NCBI GenBank assembly: GCA_029264955.1
Contig: JARHYC010000014.1
Location: forward strand, 1-64,000
Reading direction: 5' to 3'
Length of the DNA: 64,000 nt
DNA from: Faecalibacterium sp.
GTDB taxonomy: Bacteria; Bacillota; Clostridia; Oscillospirales; Ruminococcaceae
Shown: positions 36,174 to 44,410 of the stretch, piece after piece
Layout: every line of letters starts with the position of its first letter
Numbering within the stretch: position 1 is the first letter of the stretch
Translations under genes and position numbers: made by a program
The notes under the pieces: generated by a model
What the model was told of the DNA's origin: nothing
Seen by the model: only the letters and a program-made list of their open reading frames with translations
Databases searched by the model: none

Positions 36174-36937
36174 CTTTCCTTTCCATCTCCTTTTCCGTCC
36201 AGTTCTGGTTCCGCTGAAATCTGACCAATTAAAAGATATCGTCCATTTGTAGTGGTATCAGCACACGTTGACAGTGTCAAATAGGAATCTGTTTCATCCC
36301 CAATACATCCACTGTAATTTTGCGCATGCTCTTGGATATAGTCCAGATAGGCCTGACCATCTTGCGCACCTTCCAATTGTGCATCGAACAAAATCGGATC
36401 GTACGCATCTGCTGGTACAAATGCAAAAAAGGAAACTGAGTACCACTTTTCATCGTGGTACAACAGTCCATATGGATGTTCCTGAAAAAATGTCTGCTGC
36501 GCAAATTTTTCCAGTTCTCCAAACATCTCCTGTTTCTCCATGTGATGTCCATATACCACATTATTGAGATCCGAAAAATCCGCGTGATTGCGACAATCTA
36601 AAAAGATACTACCAGACAAAGAAAAATTACCTTTTACGTCTGTATTTACATATTTTGAGTTATATTCCCCTTGCACCAAAGGGTAATCAATCTGTGTTCC
36701 GGGTATGGTCAACCAGCCAATTACTTCTGAGTTGATTTGTTTTAATTCCTCAAAGGATAGTGATTGCTCCTGAGTTGGCTTATAATTCTCATATAGCGAA
36801 GCATCTGCCTGATGATAAATCTGTCCAGAATCCCAAATGGCATAGACTCCATACAGCAAAACCGGCATAAAGAATAACACCGTCAGCATGTCCACAAGCG
36901 CACTCGTCCCATGAATTACTTTTTGCCAAAATTTCAT
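36170..36937 (-). CDS. Class B sortase (pilus polymerase, SrtC2-like)
   Basis: A 255-residue membrane-anchored transpeptidase with one N-terminal helix. Catalytic residues are visible: His131 in VVYGHHM, Cys225 in YLTLSTC and Arg233 in TNGRYLL. ELKQINSEVIGWLTIPGTQIDYPLVQ is the standard class B opening. In FCT-3-type pilus loci a class B sortase (SrtB/SrtC2), rather than class C, polymerises the shaft, and this gene occupies the same place between the shaft pilin and the last pilin. Its start overlaps the FctA-like stop by one base. Confidence 0.92.
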   Translation of the reverse strand: MKFWQKVIHGTSALVDMLTVLFFMPVLLYGVYAIWDSGQIYHQADASLYENYKPTQEQSLSFEELKQINSEVIGWLTIPGTQIDYPLVQGEYNSKYVNTDVKGNFSLSGSIFLDCRNHADFSDLNNVVYGHHMEKQEMFGELEKFAQQTFFQEHPYGLLYHDEKWYSVSFFAFVPADAYDPILFDAQLEGAQDGQAYLDYIQEHAQNYSGCIGDETDSYLTLSTCADTTTNGRYLLIGQISAEPELDGKGDGKER

Positions 36938-37983
36938 TACCGTTTCACTGTCTTACGGCGCTTCAAAATAGCCAGCCCCACAAACGCTGCCACAGCTGCC
37001 CCAATCAGAACAACAAAAGGCAAATTATCGATCATTACACCAGTAATCGGCACATCATGGAACGCGTTTACAAAGGTAACACGATTTTCACCTTCTCCAA
37101 CCAGATTGTTATTTTCGCCATTTGGTACACTGGTCAATGAATCTGCATCTGTACCTTGCTTATCTGGCTTAGCCACACCATTTTCTGTTACCTTCACATT
37201 TGGTGTATATCCATCTTTTACCCCTTTTTCGGTAATCTGGTAACGTGCGCCCACAGGCAAAGCATCAAATACCAACCGCTGTCCATCGTGCAATTGAAAG
37301 GAAACATCGGTATCCACCGGGCAGCGCAATTCTTTTTCGCCGATTTTGCCAACAAACTCTGTTGCTTCGGAGGTACCAGCGTTTGTAAAACGAATCGAAA
37401 AATCAAACGGCTTTGTCTTATCTGCTAACGCACCTGTGGTCTGCTTTTCAACAATCAGCGATTGCTGCTTTGTGAAGGTATTGGTAAACAACACCTTTGC
37501 CTGCTTTGTATTTTCTTTTTCTGCAGTAATATTGCTGATTTTCAAGTTATCGCCATCATTCGTCACATATACCCGCAAATGATACACATCCTGCGCATAC
37601 GTCATTGTACCATCTTGTGCTTTGTATGTATCAGGTGTTTCTTTTACTTCATATTCGTATATGCCAGCATGCGGATAGGTGCCGAATGTAATCTGAGTAT
37701 CCTTTGTTATGCGATATCTGCCTTCCTGCAAAGTTCCTTTGTCATCTGTGCTGCTGAACGCAATCGGTGCAATCGTTGCCTGAGGTGCTCCCTCTGTTAA
37801 TCCTTTTATTTCAAAATGAAACTCCGCAGTAGGCACTGTAATCCCCTCTGCCAATTCCAGATTTTTTGTCACATTAGCCTGCACAGTTGGAACCTGTGGT
37901 TCCTCTGCCAATGCTACCGTATGCATGCTAACCAGCATAGCTCCTGTCAGAAGCCATACGCTCCATTTATTGCTGACTTTCAT
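36937..37983 (-). CDS. FctA-like major pilin (shaft subunit)
   Basis: A 348-residue pilin. Signal peptide 1-26; an FctA/Spy0128-type domain (about 30-170) with the GIYEYEVKET and DVYHLRVYVTND strands; a second Cna-type domain (about 175-300) with SLIVEKQTTGALADKTKPFDFSI and VKDGYTPNVKV; sorting signal VPITGVM, hydrophobic helix and KRRKTVKR. Lys/Asn/Glu residues of these folds normally form intramolecular isopeptide bonds. The start at 37983 has AAAGGAG; 23 in-frame codons upstream do not belong. Likely the repeating shaft subunit. Confidence 0.87.
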   Translation of the reverse strand: MKVSNKWSVWLLTGAMLVSMHTVALAEEPQVPTVQANVTKNLELAEGITVPTAEFHFEIKGLTEGAPQATIAPIAFSSTDDKGTLQEGRYRITKDTQITFGTYPHAGIYEYEVKETPDTYKAQDGTMTYAQDVYHLRVYVTNDGDNLKISNITAEKENTKQAKVLFTNTFTKQQSLIVEKQTTGALADKTKPFDFSIRFTNAGTSEATEFVGKIGEKELRCPVDTDVSFQLHDGQRLVFDALPVGARYQITEKGVKDGYTPNVKVTENGVAKPDKQGTDADSLTSVPNGENNNLVGEGENRVTFVNAFHDVPITGVMIDNLPFVVLIGAAVAAFVGLAILKRRKTVKR

Positions 37984-38041
37984 TTGATTTTCTCCTTTCA
38001 GATTGATTGCATATAGAATCCCATTTGCTTCGGCACCGTGC

Positions 38042-38584
38042 CTATATGCCACGGTGCCGAAGCAAAACCATCACAACGCCTTTTATTTGTTCCTTTGAAA
38101 CTGCACCATATATGCGGCTATCCTGTGCATTTGCTCTATTATCTCCCAGTACAAAGTATTCCTCATTCCCTAGGGTGACCGGATATCGCATCTCCTGCGC
38201 ATAGGGCAGCGTTTCCATATAGATTCCAACTTCCTGCTGCAAATATCCGTTTATTTTCAATCCCTCTTCGGTCACCTCCACTTCATCTCCTGCTGTGGCA
38301 ACCACCCGGCGGATTTGTTTTTGTCCATCAATGTCCACTATGACTACATCTGAAGGGCGATACTCATTTTGCAGGCGGTAATAAATAGCCAAATCACCAT
38401 CTTTACAGGCTGGATACATTGTATGGTCATTACACCGGCAAACGCCAAAAACACCGATCAACAAGATTCCCAACAGTGCCCCAATGATTGCAATTTTCAA
38501 TAGCAGAAACAAAAAGTCTTCCCACAGCACATTTTTTTCTGCTGGGCATTTTGTATTCGTTTTCTTTAGATGTTTTCCTGCCAT
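38042..38584 (-). CDS. Pilus-associated signal peptidase I homologue (SipA-like), catalytic dyad replaced
   Basis: A 180-residue single-pass membrane protein of the S26 signal peptidase fold. Box E is intact (VLGDNRANAQDSRIYG) and DGD follows box B. At the catalytic positions the Ser of the SMxP motif is Thr55 (HTMYP) and the Lys of the KR pair is Arg92 (QIRRVVATAGD). Loss of both residues is the state I recall for SipA in Streptococcus pyogenes pilus loci, where the protein is needed for pilus assembly without being a peptidase. It lies 5 bp after the adhesin gene and 58 bp before the shaft pilin. Confidence 0.85.
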   Translation of the reverse strand: MAGKHLKKTNTKCPAEKNVLWEDFLFLLLKIAIIGALLGILLIGVFGVCRCNDHTMYPACKDGDLAIYYRLQNEYRPSDVVIVDIDGQKQIRRVVATAGDEVEVTEEGLKINGYLQQEVGIYMETLPYAQEMRYPVTLGNEEYFVLGDNRANAQDSRIYGAVSKEQIKGVVMVLLRHRGI

Positions 38585-38589
38585 TGCCC

Positions 38590-41007
38590 TTATCCCTTAC
38601 GCTTGCGTAAAACGATTCCTGCCAGAGGTGTAACCAGTGCAGTTACCGCAATAGCTATCACCATAGCCAACCCTATACGCGTATGCTGGCGGATTCCCGT
38701 TTCCGGCACATACTCTTTTGTATTCAACACACGAATTTCTGTATTGCTCTCTATTGTACCGGTTGCCGCTTGGCGGCTCGTTTGCCCATTCATGTACTTT
38801 GTGACATATCCGTCCTGATTTTCCTGCTGCTCGGTTACTGTGTATATACATCCAAACGGAAGCCCTTGTATTTCCACACGTTGACCATGCGATAACTGGA
38901 TACTAGCCTCACCCTTTTCAACGGTAAGTGCACCATCTGCCGGGGCCTCCACCTTACCTTCGCAGCCTGCAATTACACTTCCCTTATATGGGAAACTTCC
39001 CTGCATTGGTACTCCGTCTTTTTGCTGTAAAGAAATCTGGAAAGTAAACGATTTTGTTTTATCTCCCAGCTCTCCTGTAACCTCCTTGCTCAATGCCAAG
39101 CTGGCTTTCCGCTGGTTTACAAAGGAAATGTAAATGGTTTGCTCTGTTGTGATACGACCTTTACCATTTGTTACTGTCACTGCATAATCCGGATGTTCTA
39201 CCTCTGTCACAGTGTACTCGACTCCCAACGGAAGATGTTCTGCACGTTTGGTTTCACCATTTTTTAAGGTAAACTGTGCCACACCATTCTGAAATTCTAG
39301 ATTTCCATACGTTCCATTGACTGTGTGCTCAGACAAAGACAATGTAAAGGAAAATTCTTCTTGTGGATTTTCTTGTTTTCCCTCAACCTTTTTCGTAATT
39401 TCCAATGTACCTTCCTGTACAGGGGAAAAATCAAACTTCTTGACAACCGGTGTCCGGCGGATAACCGCACCTACCATATGCTGAAAGGTTGGATCGCCAA
39501 TCGGCGAATATTGTTTCATCTCCTTCAGCCAATGGATTTCTGCTTCTACTTGGAGTTGTATTCCATTTTTCGGTTTTTCATCGGAAACCAATTCATATTC
39601 TTCGTTGCCATAAACATATTCCAACTTATCACAAATTGCCGTTACCCCTTTTGGAAGTTTTAAATGGTATAATCCATTGTACTCCAAAGGCTCCGCAATT
39701 TTTAACTTTCCACTATGCCATTTTCCATCCGTTGCATCATAGTGGAACTTTACATCACCCTGAATAGAAATTTCTTTTTCGGATGGCTCTCGCTCCAACA
39801 ATTCACCCTTCTGATAGTATTGCCACAAAACCTTTGCCAAGGCGTCGTGCTCTAGTGAGTGAATATCATTGTGTTCTACTTTATATTCATTCAGCAGCCG
39901 CCATACTGCTAGTTGTGTGGCATCATACGCCTGTACTTCAGTCACAAAATAAGAGGATGCATACAAATTTGCAAATACCATGCGTACATCTTCTTCGTTT
40001 GCACCAAAGCCGTAAAATGTCAGGCAGTTTGCTGCCTTATAGAAAGGCATTGCCGCAATATCATCATGTGTCAACCCGGTGCTGGTCATCCCATTTGGAT
40101 ATAAGCTCCGTACGTCTTCTAAAAAGTGTAACAACTGATCAAAGTGTGTTTGATGATTCAAGTCATCCAATGTAAAATCATGGTGTGCCAGATAACCAAA
40201 TGCATTTTTCAACTGCGGCGGCACCACAAGCATATCATTGAATTCTTTTTTTGTTGGAATATGCATTTCGCCTTCCGGCACAATTTTGTATAGTCTCTCT
40301 CCGTTATATGGATATCCTGCAAACAGTATCTTTTTCAATTTATGGATACACTCCTGATACTGTTCGACTGATTCAAAATGATCTGGTGTCAAATATCCTT
40401 CGCTGTAATCTGGTACAACTGGATGGTCTGATACTGCGTGGGGCCATGCCAGTTGATTATTCATGCAGTACAGCAAAATCTTTTCATTGGGATATGCGGG
40501 GTCATTTACATAATGCAACCCATTTTCAAAAATAATCGGCAACCCTTGCGACAGTTTTTCCTCTTCCGGCGCTTGTTCCAGATTTTCCGGTCTCTCTGGT
40601 TGCGCTTCTTTCTCTGCCGACTGGCGAGCCACACTTGTAACGATTCGTTCTGCTGTAAATTGCTCCATGGGATTTTCTGAAACCGTTTGATACTGGATTT
40701 GATAATTGATACCTGCCTGCCCTACCAAAATTTGATTGGACCCATCATACCGATACTGTGGGTCTGCATCACAAGTGACTTGTACCACCGTTACTTGCAA
40801 GGGCTGTCCTTCCGTTGTTGTTGCCGAAACGCCTTGTAACAAATCAAAAACGCTGTTTTCTTCTGCCTGTGCGTTTTCAATTCCTTGAAAAATTTCATCT
40901 GACGCATACGCAGCCATTGGCAACACAACAATAGAAAGAATGGTACTCATCATCAAGATTACCAGCGCTACGCTTGCCATAGATTTTATAACACGTTTGT
41001 TTTTCAT
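38590..41007 (-). CDS. Cpa-like thioester-domain pilus tip adhesin
   Basis: An 805-residue surface adhesin. Signal peptide 1-36; a TQXA-type thioester domain in which Cys181 (LLYCMN) and Gln365 (ATQLAVW) are the expected cross-linking pair; two Cna-B-like domains (about 565-660 and 665-765; TLEITKKVEGK, SLALSKEVTGELGDKTK); sorting signal VPETGIR, hydrophobic helix and RKRKG. Thioester domains bind host molecules covalently, and Cpa occupies the pilus tip in streptococci. First gene of the five-gene operon, with a strong promoter 170 bp upstream. Confidence 0.88.
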   Translation of the reverse strand: MKNKRVIKSMASVALVILMMSTILSIVVLPMAAYASDEIFQGIENAQAEENSVFDLLQGVSATTTEGQPLQVTVVQVTCDADPQYRYDGSNQILVGQAGINYQIQYQTVSENPMEQFTAERIVTSVARQSAEKEAQPERPENLEQAPEEEKLSQGLPIIFENGLHYVNDPAYPNEKILLYCMNNQLAWPHAVSDHPVVPDYSEGYLTPDHFESVEQYQECIHKLKKILFAGYPYNGERLYKIVPEGEMHIPTKKEFNDMLVVPPQLKNAFGYLAHHDFTLDDLNHQTHFDQLLHFLEDVRSLYPNGMTSTGLTHDDIAAMPFYKAANCLTFYGFGANEEDVRMVFANLYASSYFVTEVQAYDATQLAVWRLLNEYKVEHNDIHSLEHDALAKVLWQYYQKGELLEREPSEKEISIQGDVKFHYDATDGKWHSGKLKIAEPLEYNGLYHLKLPKGVTAICDKLEYVYGNEEYELVSDEKPKNGIQLQVEAEIHWLKEMKQYSPIGDPTFQHMVGAVIRRTPVVKKFDFSPVQEGTLEITKKVEGKQENPQEEFSFTLSLSEHTVNGTYGNLEFQNGVAQFTLKNGETKRAEHLPLGVEYTVTEVEHPDYAVTVTNGKGRITTEQTIYISFVNQRKASLALSKEVTGELGDKTKSFTFQISLQQKDGVPMQGSFPYKGSVIAGCEGKVEAPADGALTVEKGEASIQLSHGQRVEIQGLPFGCIYTVTEQQENQDGYVTKYMNGQTSRQAATGTIESNTEIRVLNTKEYVPETGIRQHTRIGLAMVIAIAVTALVTPLAGIVLRKRKG

Positions 41008-41178
41008 TTTGATGCCCTTTCAAAAAAACGATTGGATTTTCTATACTGCTGTGCAATGCCTTCCAACACTATGTAATGTTTCTTATTCTCATATCATGCC
41101 GATCTCCCCGCAGCAAAATCTTCACATCATAATTACTGTAAATTTTCACCAATCATTGTTTCACTATGAACAAAAACA

Positions 41179-41206
41179 ATTATATATGCAGACTTATATT
41201 TGTCAA
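41179..41206 (-). promoter_or_regulatory. Pilus operon promoter
   Basis: Minus-strand consensus TTGACA (41206-41201), 16 bases, consensus TATAAT (41184-41179). The strongest promoter match in the window; start would be near 41172, giving a 165-base leader. Confidence 0.85.
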
Positions 41207-41259
41207 TAAATACGACAACATTCGTCAACACCTACAGTTATTCGACGATTATTCGTCAA
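41199..41259. repeat. Cluster of TTCGTCAA-like octamers at the pilus promoter
   Basis: Within 61 bases: TTTGTCAA (41199), TACGACAA (inverted, about 41210), TTCGTCAA (41221), TTCGACGA (41241) and TTCGTCAA (41252). On the minus strand the copies read TTGACGAA and lie at and just upstream of the -35 box, where an activator would bind. Confidence 0.6.
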
Positions 41260-41754
41260 AAGTAACCATCTAACTTCGCTTGTAAAACCAGATTGTTGTT
41301 TGTTCATGAACATTTCTTGATTAGTTTTAACTTGCCCTCAATTTCCAATGCAAAAATTCTCCACGCAAATGGGTATAGTTGTCGTTTAAATATTCCTGTA
41401 TGTGCGACTTTCATGTCATTGTTTCCTCTTTGGAAGAGCAATATTTTCGTGCTCCCTATAATCATGTTCTTTTCCTCATAAGTTTTGTAGCGCTCTCTAT
41501 TTTGATTTGTTTCAACGCACCATTCATAAATTCATGTATATATTCTCATCTCCATTCATTTTTTATAGCATCTTTTGCATTGTATTTTCCGCCCTCCTAA
41601 AAGTACGACTTCTGACTTCCTTTCGTTCTTTTTTTAACAAGAAAAAACATCGTCATTTCATCGAAATATAAAAAATTCCAGTGTTTTATTTTTTTCGAAA
41701 AATTAGCTTTTTTGCTGTCTTTTCCATATGCCGTAAAAAATGTCGAATCGTGCC

Positions 41755-41783
41755 TTGACAAACCGCATAAATTTCACTATCAT
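41755..41783 (+). promoter_or_regulatory. Promoter of the nucleoside operon
   Basis: TTGACA (41755-41760), 17 bases, TATCAT (41778-41783). Start near 41790; the M20 gene begins about 55 bases later. Confidence 0.75.
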
Positions 41784-41802
41784 GAAATCGATTGCCTGAC
41801 AA

Positions 41803-41819
41803 TTCCAATTGATTTGGAA
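41803..41819. promoter_or_regulatory. Candidate operator TTCCAA-N5-TTGGAA
   Basis: A perfect inverted repeat (41803-41808 with 41814-41819) just downstream of the predicted transcription start of the nucleoside operon, a normal place for a repressor. The regulator is not in this window. Confidence 0.5.
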
Positions 41820-41843
41820 CATCGCACTTACAGGAGGATCAAA

Positions 41844-43157
41844 ATGAAAAATATTCATACAACACTGGACACAGTCCTACCTCAGATTATCGCATTGAGC
41901 GAGGATATTTTCCGTCATCCTGAGCTAGGTTTTAAGGAGTTCCGGAGCCGTGAAAAAGTAATTGCCGCACTGGACGATGCCGGCATTGCCCATACGGACG
42001 TAGCATATACCGGTCTTACCGCTTGTTTGGATTCCGGCAAGTCCGGTCCCAACATCGGTTTGATTGCCGAGTTTGATGCAATCCCCACACTTGGTCACCC
42101 ATATGCCAGCGAAACAGACCATGCTGCGCATGCATGCGGTCATTATGCACAGATTGGCGTTATGCTGAGCTTATTTTTGGCGATTCACAATTCCGGTCTG
42201 ATGGAACAGCTGTGCGGCAAGGTAACCCTGCTGGTCACTCCCGCTGAGGAATTCTGTGACATGGAATACCGCCGCAACCTAATTGCCGAGGGCAAACTTC
42301 ATTATCCTTCCGGCAAACAGGAAATGATTGCCACCGGCGTATTTGATTCCATTGATATTATGCTTTCCTGTCATGCTATGGGGCTGGACATGACCAAATA
42401 TCACGCTGAAATCGGTGCCAGCCTAAACGGCTTTATCGAGAAGCGCGCTATCTTCCACGGTAAATCTTCTCATGCAGGCGCTAACCCAGAAGGTGGCGTA
42501 AACGCGCTAAATGCAGCAACGCTAGCAATGAGCGGCATTAACTTTTTGCGCGAAACTTTCCGTGCTGAGGATGCAATCCGCGTTCACTTCATGATGACCG
42601 AAGGCGGTCAGGCTGTAAATAGCGTGCCTTCCCGCACTCAGCTGGAAATGTATGTGCGCGCCAAGACGGTCGATGCTATTTTCGAGACCAATGCAAAGGT
42701 GAACCGTGCACTGCGTGCCGGTGCGCTTGCCATAAACTGCGGTCTGGACATTCAGGATACACCGGGCTACTTCCCGCTGCATCAGGATGAAAACCTGACG
42801 GAGCTAGTGAAAAAACACATTCTGGATTACATGGAGCCCTCCATGATTGCACAAGGTACCCACGGTTTTGCTTCCGGTGATATGGGGGATATCTCTATGA
42901 TGTGGCCCACTGTTGAAATTGGCATTGCCGGCTTTACCGGTTCCATCCACGGCAAAGACTTTATGACCGTTGATGAAGAACAGGCTTACCGGGTACCCGC
43001 CCACTATTTCGCCGATACGATCGTTGACCTGCTGTCCGATCAAGGCGCATCTGCATGGAAGATCAAAGAAGCTTTTGTGCCGGTAATGAACAAGAAGCAC
43101 TATCTGGAGACTCTGGATAGCTTGAATAAGACGACCACTTATGAAAAGGAGAATTGA
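41844..43157 (+). CDS. M20-family metallo-amidohydrolase (AbgB-like)
   Basis: A 437-residue cytoplasmic amidohydrolase. DIFRHPELGFKEF, AAHACGHYAQIGVML with the metal-binding His, and FHGKSSHAGANPEGGVNAL mark the M20 dimerisation-domain group. Close relatives cleave aminobenzoyl-glutamate or N-acyl amino acids; the substrate here is unknown. ATG at 41844 has CAGGAGG; the 44 in-frame codons before it overlap the promoter and are not coding. It opens the nucleoside operon, two bases before the binding-protein start, so its substrate may come with the nucleosides. Confidence 0.83.
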   Translation: MKNIHTTLDTVLPQIIALSEDIFRHPELGFKEFRSREKVIAALDDAGIAHTDVAYTGLTACLDSGKSGPNIGLIAEFDAIPTLGHPYASETDHAAHACGHYAQIGVMLSLFLAIHNSGLMEQLCGKVTLLVTPAEEFCDMEYRRNLIAEGKLHYPSGKQEMIATGVFDSIDIMLSCHAMGLDMTKYHAEIGASLNGFIEKRAIFHGKSSHAGANPEGGVNALNAATLAMSGINFLRETFRAEDAIRVHFMMTEGGQAVNSVPSRTQLEMYVRAKTVDAIFETNAKVNRALRAGALAINCGLDIQDTPGYFPLHQDENLTELVKKHILDYMEPSMIAQGTHGFASGDMGDISMMWPTVEIGIAGFTGSIHGKDFMTVDEEQAYRVPAHYFADTIVDLLSDQGASAWKIKEAFVPVMNKKHYLETLDSLNKTTTYEKEN

Positions 43158-43158
43158 A

Positions 43159-44283
43159 ATGAAAAAGAAGCTGTTAAGCACTGTGGCTCTGGTCACGATG
43201 GTTGCAACGATGCTGTTTGGATGCGGTGGCGCTCCTGCCGATGATTCCGGCAACAACGGCGGCACTTCTGCTGACAAGGTCAAGGTTTCCCTGCTGGTTA
43301 CCGGTTCCTTTGGCGACAAGGCTTTCAACGATTCTGCCCAGGCTGGCATGAAGCGTCTGGAATCCGAGCTGGGCGATAAGGTTGAGATCGAAATGATCGA
43401 GCTGGGCACCGACAAGACCAAGTTCGAAGGATCTTTGCTGGACGCATCGGAATCCGATGCCGACATTATTGTTACTGGTCTCTGGGAAATGAAGGAAATC
43501 ACCGAGAAGGTGGCTCAGGAGTTCCCCGAGAAGAAGTACATCATCTTCGACACCGACATTGATTACGCCGCCGGCGATCTGAGCAATGTATACTCCATGA
43601 GCTATAAGCAGAACGAGGGTGCTTTCCTGGCTGGCGTTCTGGCTGCATCTGCTACCTCCTCCGATATGGAGCACGCAAACGCAGAAAAGGTCATCGGCTT
43701 TGTTGGCGCAAAGGATACCTCTGCTGTCATCAACGACTCTGCTGTTGGCTTTATCCAGGGCGCAAAGTTTGCTGATCCCGATGTGAAGGTCTTGGTTTCC
43801 TACGTTGGTTCTTTCGTTGACTCTGCTACTGCTAAGGAGCTGGCCCTGACCCAGTATGACTCCGGCGCTGACGTGGTGTTCGTTGCTGCTGGTCCTGCAT
43901 CTGTTGGTGCAATCGAAGCTGCTGCAGAAAATCAGAAGTACATCATCGGTGTTGACTCTGACCAGGCCATGGCTTACGAAGGTAAGGACGAAGTCAACTA
44001 CATCATTTCTTCCGCAATCAAGGGTGTCGGCGACAGCATTTTCAATGCTGTGAACCGTTCTCTGAATGGTAACCTGCCCTACGGCGAGCACGAAAACCTG
44101 GGTCTGGAAGACGGCGTAGTTGCTCTGGCTGACAACAACATTTACCAGTCTGTCGTTCCCGAAGCTGTACGCAATGTGGTTAACGACGCTAAGGAAAAGC
44201 TGATCGCTGGTGAAGTCACTGTCGATACTGCCTACGGCATGGAAGATTCTGTGCTGAAGAGCATCATCAACAACGCAAAGTAA
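43159..44283 (+). CDS. BMP-family nucleoside-binding lipoprotein
   Basis: A 374-residue lipoprotein (lipobox MLFGCGG) of the basic membrane protein / PnrA class, which binds purine nucleosides outside the cell. Marks: VTGSFGDKAFNDSAQAGMKRL, FDTDIDYAAGDLSNVYSMSYKQNEGAFLAG, IGFVGAKDTSAVINDSAVGFIQGAKF and GVDSDQAM. ATG at 43159 with AAAGGAG is preferred to the in-frame ATG at 43141 inside the M20 end. The gene uses almost only optimal codons, so it is probably made in large amounts. Confidence 0.92.
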   Translation: MKKKLLSTVALVTMVATMLFGCGGAPADDSGNNGGTSADKVKVSLLVTGSFGDKAFNDSAQAGMKRLESELGDKVEIEMIELGTDKTKFEGSLLDASESDADIIVTGLWEMKEITEKVAQEFPEKKYIIFDTDIDYAAGDLSNVYSMSYKQNEGAFLAGVLAASATSSDMEHANAEKVIGFVGAKDTSAVINDSAVGFIQGAKFADPDVKVLVSYVGSFVDSATAKELALTQYDSGADVVFVAAGPASVGAIEAAAENQKYIIGVDSDQAMAYEGKDEVNYIISSAIKGVGDSIFNAVNRSLNGNLPYGEHENLGLEDGVVALADNNIYQSVVPEAVRNVVNDAKEKLIAGEVTVDTAYGMEDSVLKSIINNAK

Positions 44284-44300
44284 TTTCAGTTTATAACAGC

Positions 44301-44375
44301 ATCTCCTGCTTTCGTATGCTTGCGTCAGATTGGGCCATTGGCCCTCGTCTGGGTAAGGATAAGATTGCGGGAGAT
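44301..44375 (+). promoter_or_regulatory. Branched stem-loop between binding-protein and ATPase genes
   Basis: ATCTCCTGC (44301-44309) can pair with GCGGGAGAT (44367-44375), enclosing CAGAT/GTCTG and GGGCC/GGCCC stems (44326-44351). No T run follows. It lies between the highly expressed lipoprotein gene and the ATPase gene, where such structures stabilise upstream mRNA and reduce downstream expression. Confidence 0.5.
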
Positions 44376-44410
44376 TTCTGTATGTAGAGCAGACAAAGAA
44401 AGGAGCGCAT

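Larger units (their letters stand above)
41008..41754. other. Long regulatory spacer between pilus and nucleoside operons
   Basis: About 750 bases without a gene. It contains the minus-strand pilus promoter with a cluster of TTCGTCAA-like octamers (41199-41259). An isolated TGTTCATGAACA palindrome lies near 41302. The rest (about 41320-41740) is AT-rich; I see no conserved RNA or coding sequence there. Confidence 0.6.

Noticed and set aside
41300..41312. TGTTCATGAACA palindrome in the pilus/nucleoside spacer, similar to the TetR operator half-sites at 7112
   Set aside because: The spacing differs (no central base), no promoter is adjacent, and 12-bp palindromes arise by chance at this length; not enough to call an operator.
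41712..41843. Upstream extension of the M20 gene by 44 codons
   Set aside because: These codons cover the promoter and the TTCCAA operator; the CAGGAGG site fixes the ATG at 41844.
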